Source of the DNA: an uncultured Achromobacter sp.
GTDB taxonomy: Bacteria > Pseudomonadota > Gammaproteobacteria > Burkholderiales > Burkholderiaceae_B
NCBI GenBank assembly: GCA_913775005.1
Contig: CAJYKY010000103.1
Location: 1-5,975 of the forward strand
Direction of reading: 5' to 3'
Length of the DNA stretch: 5,975 bases
Made by a program: the position numbers and the translations under genes. The notes beneath the pieces are model-generated. The model was given only the letters and a program-made list of their open reading frames with translations, did not search any database and had not been told where the DNA came from. Below are positions 5,863 to 5,975 of this stretch, one piece after another; the first letter of the stretch is position 1, and every line of letters begins with the position of its first letter.

Positions 5863-5975
5863 TTAGAGCTTGCAGTCGCCGACGTACACGTCCTGGTACT
5901 TGTCGAACACCTTGCCCACGAGCTTGTTGGTGATGCGGCCGTTGCCGTCCTTGTCGACGACGCGCAGGTAGTAGG
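5863..5975 (-). CDS. Periplasmic substrate-binding protein of the Liv-type ABC importer, C-terminal fragment
   Basis: The last 36 codons of a gene entering from beyond the window end; the TAA stop is at 5863-5865. The encoded tail begins YYLRVVDKDGNGRITNKLVG and ends in VYVGDCKL. Its position directly before livH, livM, livG and livF on the same strand is the standard place for the periplasmic ligand-binding protein, and the Gly/Asp-rich tail ending in a GDCKL motif is compatible with a Peripla_BP_6/LivJ-like protein. No ligand-contacting residues are in view, so the substrate is unknown. The single Cys near the end could pair with another Cys upstream. The family call depends mostly on context. 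Confidence 0.75.
   Translation of the reverse strand, partial: YYLRVVDKDGNGRITNKLVGKVFDKYQDVYVGDCKL

Overview
The window is high-GC DNA with every supported gene on the minus strand. Codon use, short start/stop overlaps and protein resemblance suggest a betaproteobacterium of the Burkholderiales, probably close to Achromobacter/Bordetella (Alcaligenaceae). That placement is an inference from family memory, not from a search.

Read in the direction of transcription (high to low coordinates), the first block is a branched-chain-amino-acid-type (HAAT/Liv) ABC importer operon. It has the C-terminal end of a periplasmic substrate-binding protein (5863-5975), a LivH-type permease (4833-5753), a LivM-type permease (3874-4833), a LivG-type ATPase (3059-3877) and a LivF-type ATPase (2355-3059). 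The last four genes are fused by 1-4 nt stop/start overlaps, so they are almost certainly translated from one mRNA. A 109-nt spacer with a strong GC-rich stem-loop separates the binding-protein gene from livH, which fits higher expression of the binding protein than of the membrane parts. The substrate cannot be read from this sequence.

A 229-bp spacer (2126-2354) follows. It holds an AT-rich stretch, a nested inverted repeat (2225-2274) and a near-palindrome with an extra half-site (2154-2183) just upstream of the next gene. I see no canonical intrinsic terminator in it. These two structures are the least explained part of the window.

The second block is the start of a sia-type biofilm/c-di-GMP signalling operon. 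siaA (128-2125) encodes a membrane-anchored PP2C-type phosphatase with a periplasmic sensor, and the first 34 codons of siaB (1-104), its partner kinase, run off the window. In Pseudomonas aeruginosa, SiaA and SiaB set the phosphorylation state of SiaC, which controls the diguanylate cyclase SiaD. siaC and siaD would be expected just beyond coordinate 1.

I found no RNA genes, insertion sequences, CRISPR arrays or clearly new systems. The main points for follow-up are the structured siaA upstream region, the hairpins in the transporter operon, and the LivF switch-loop substitution.
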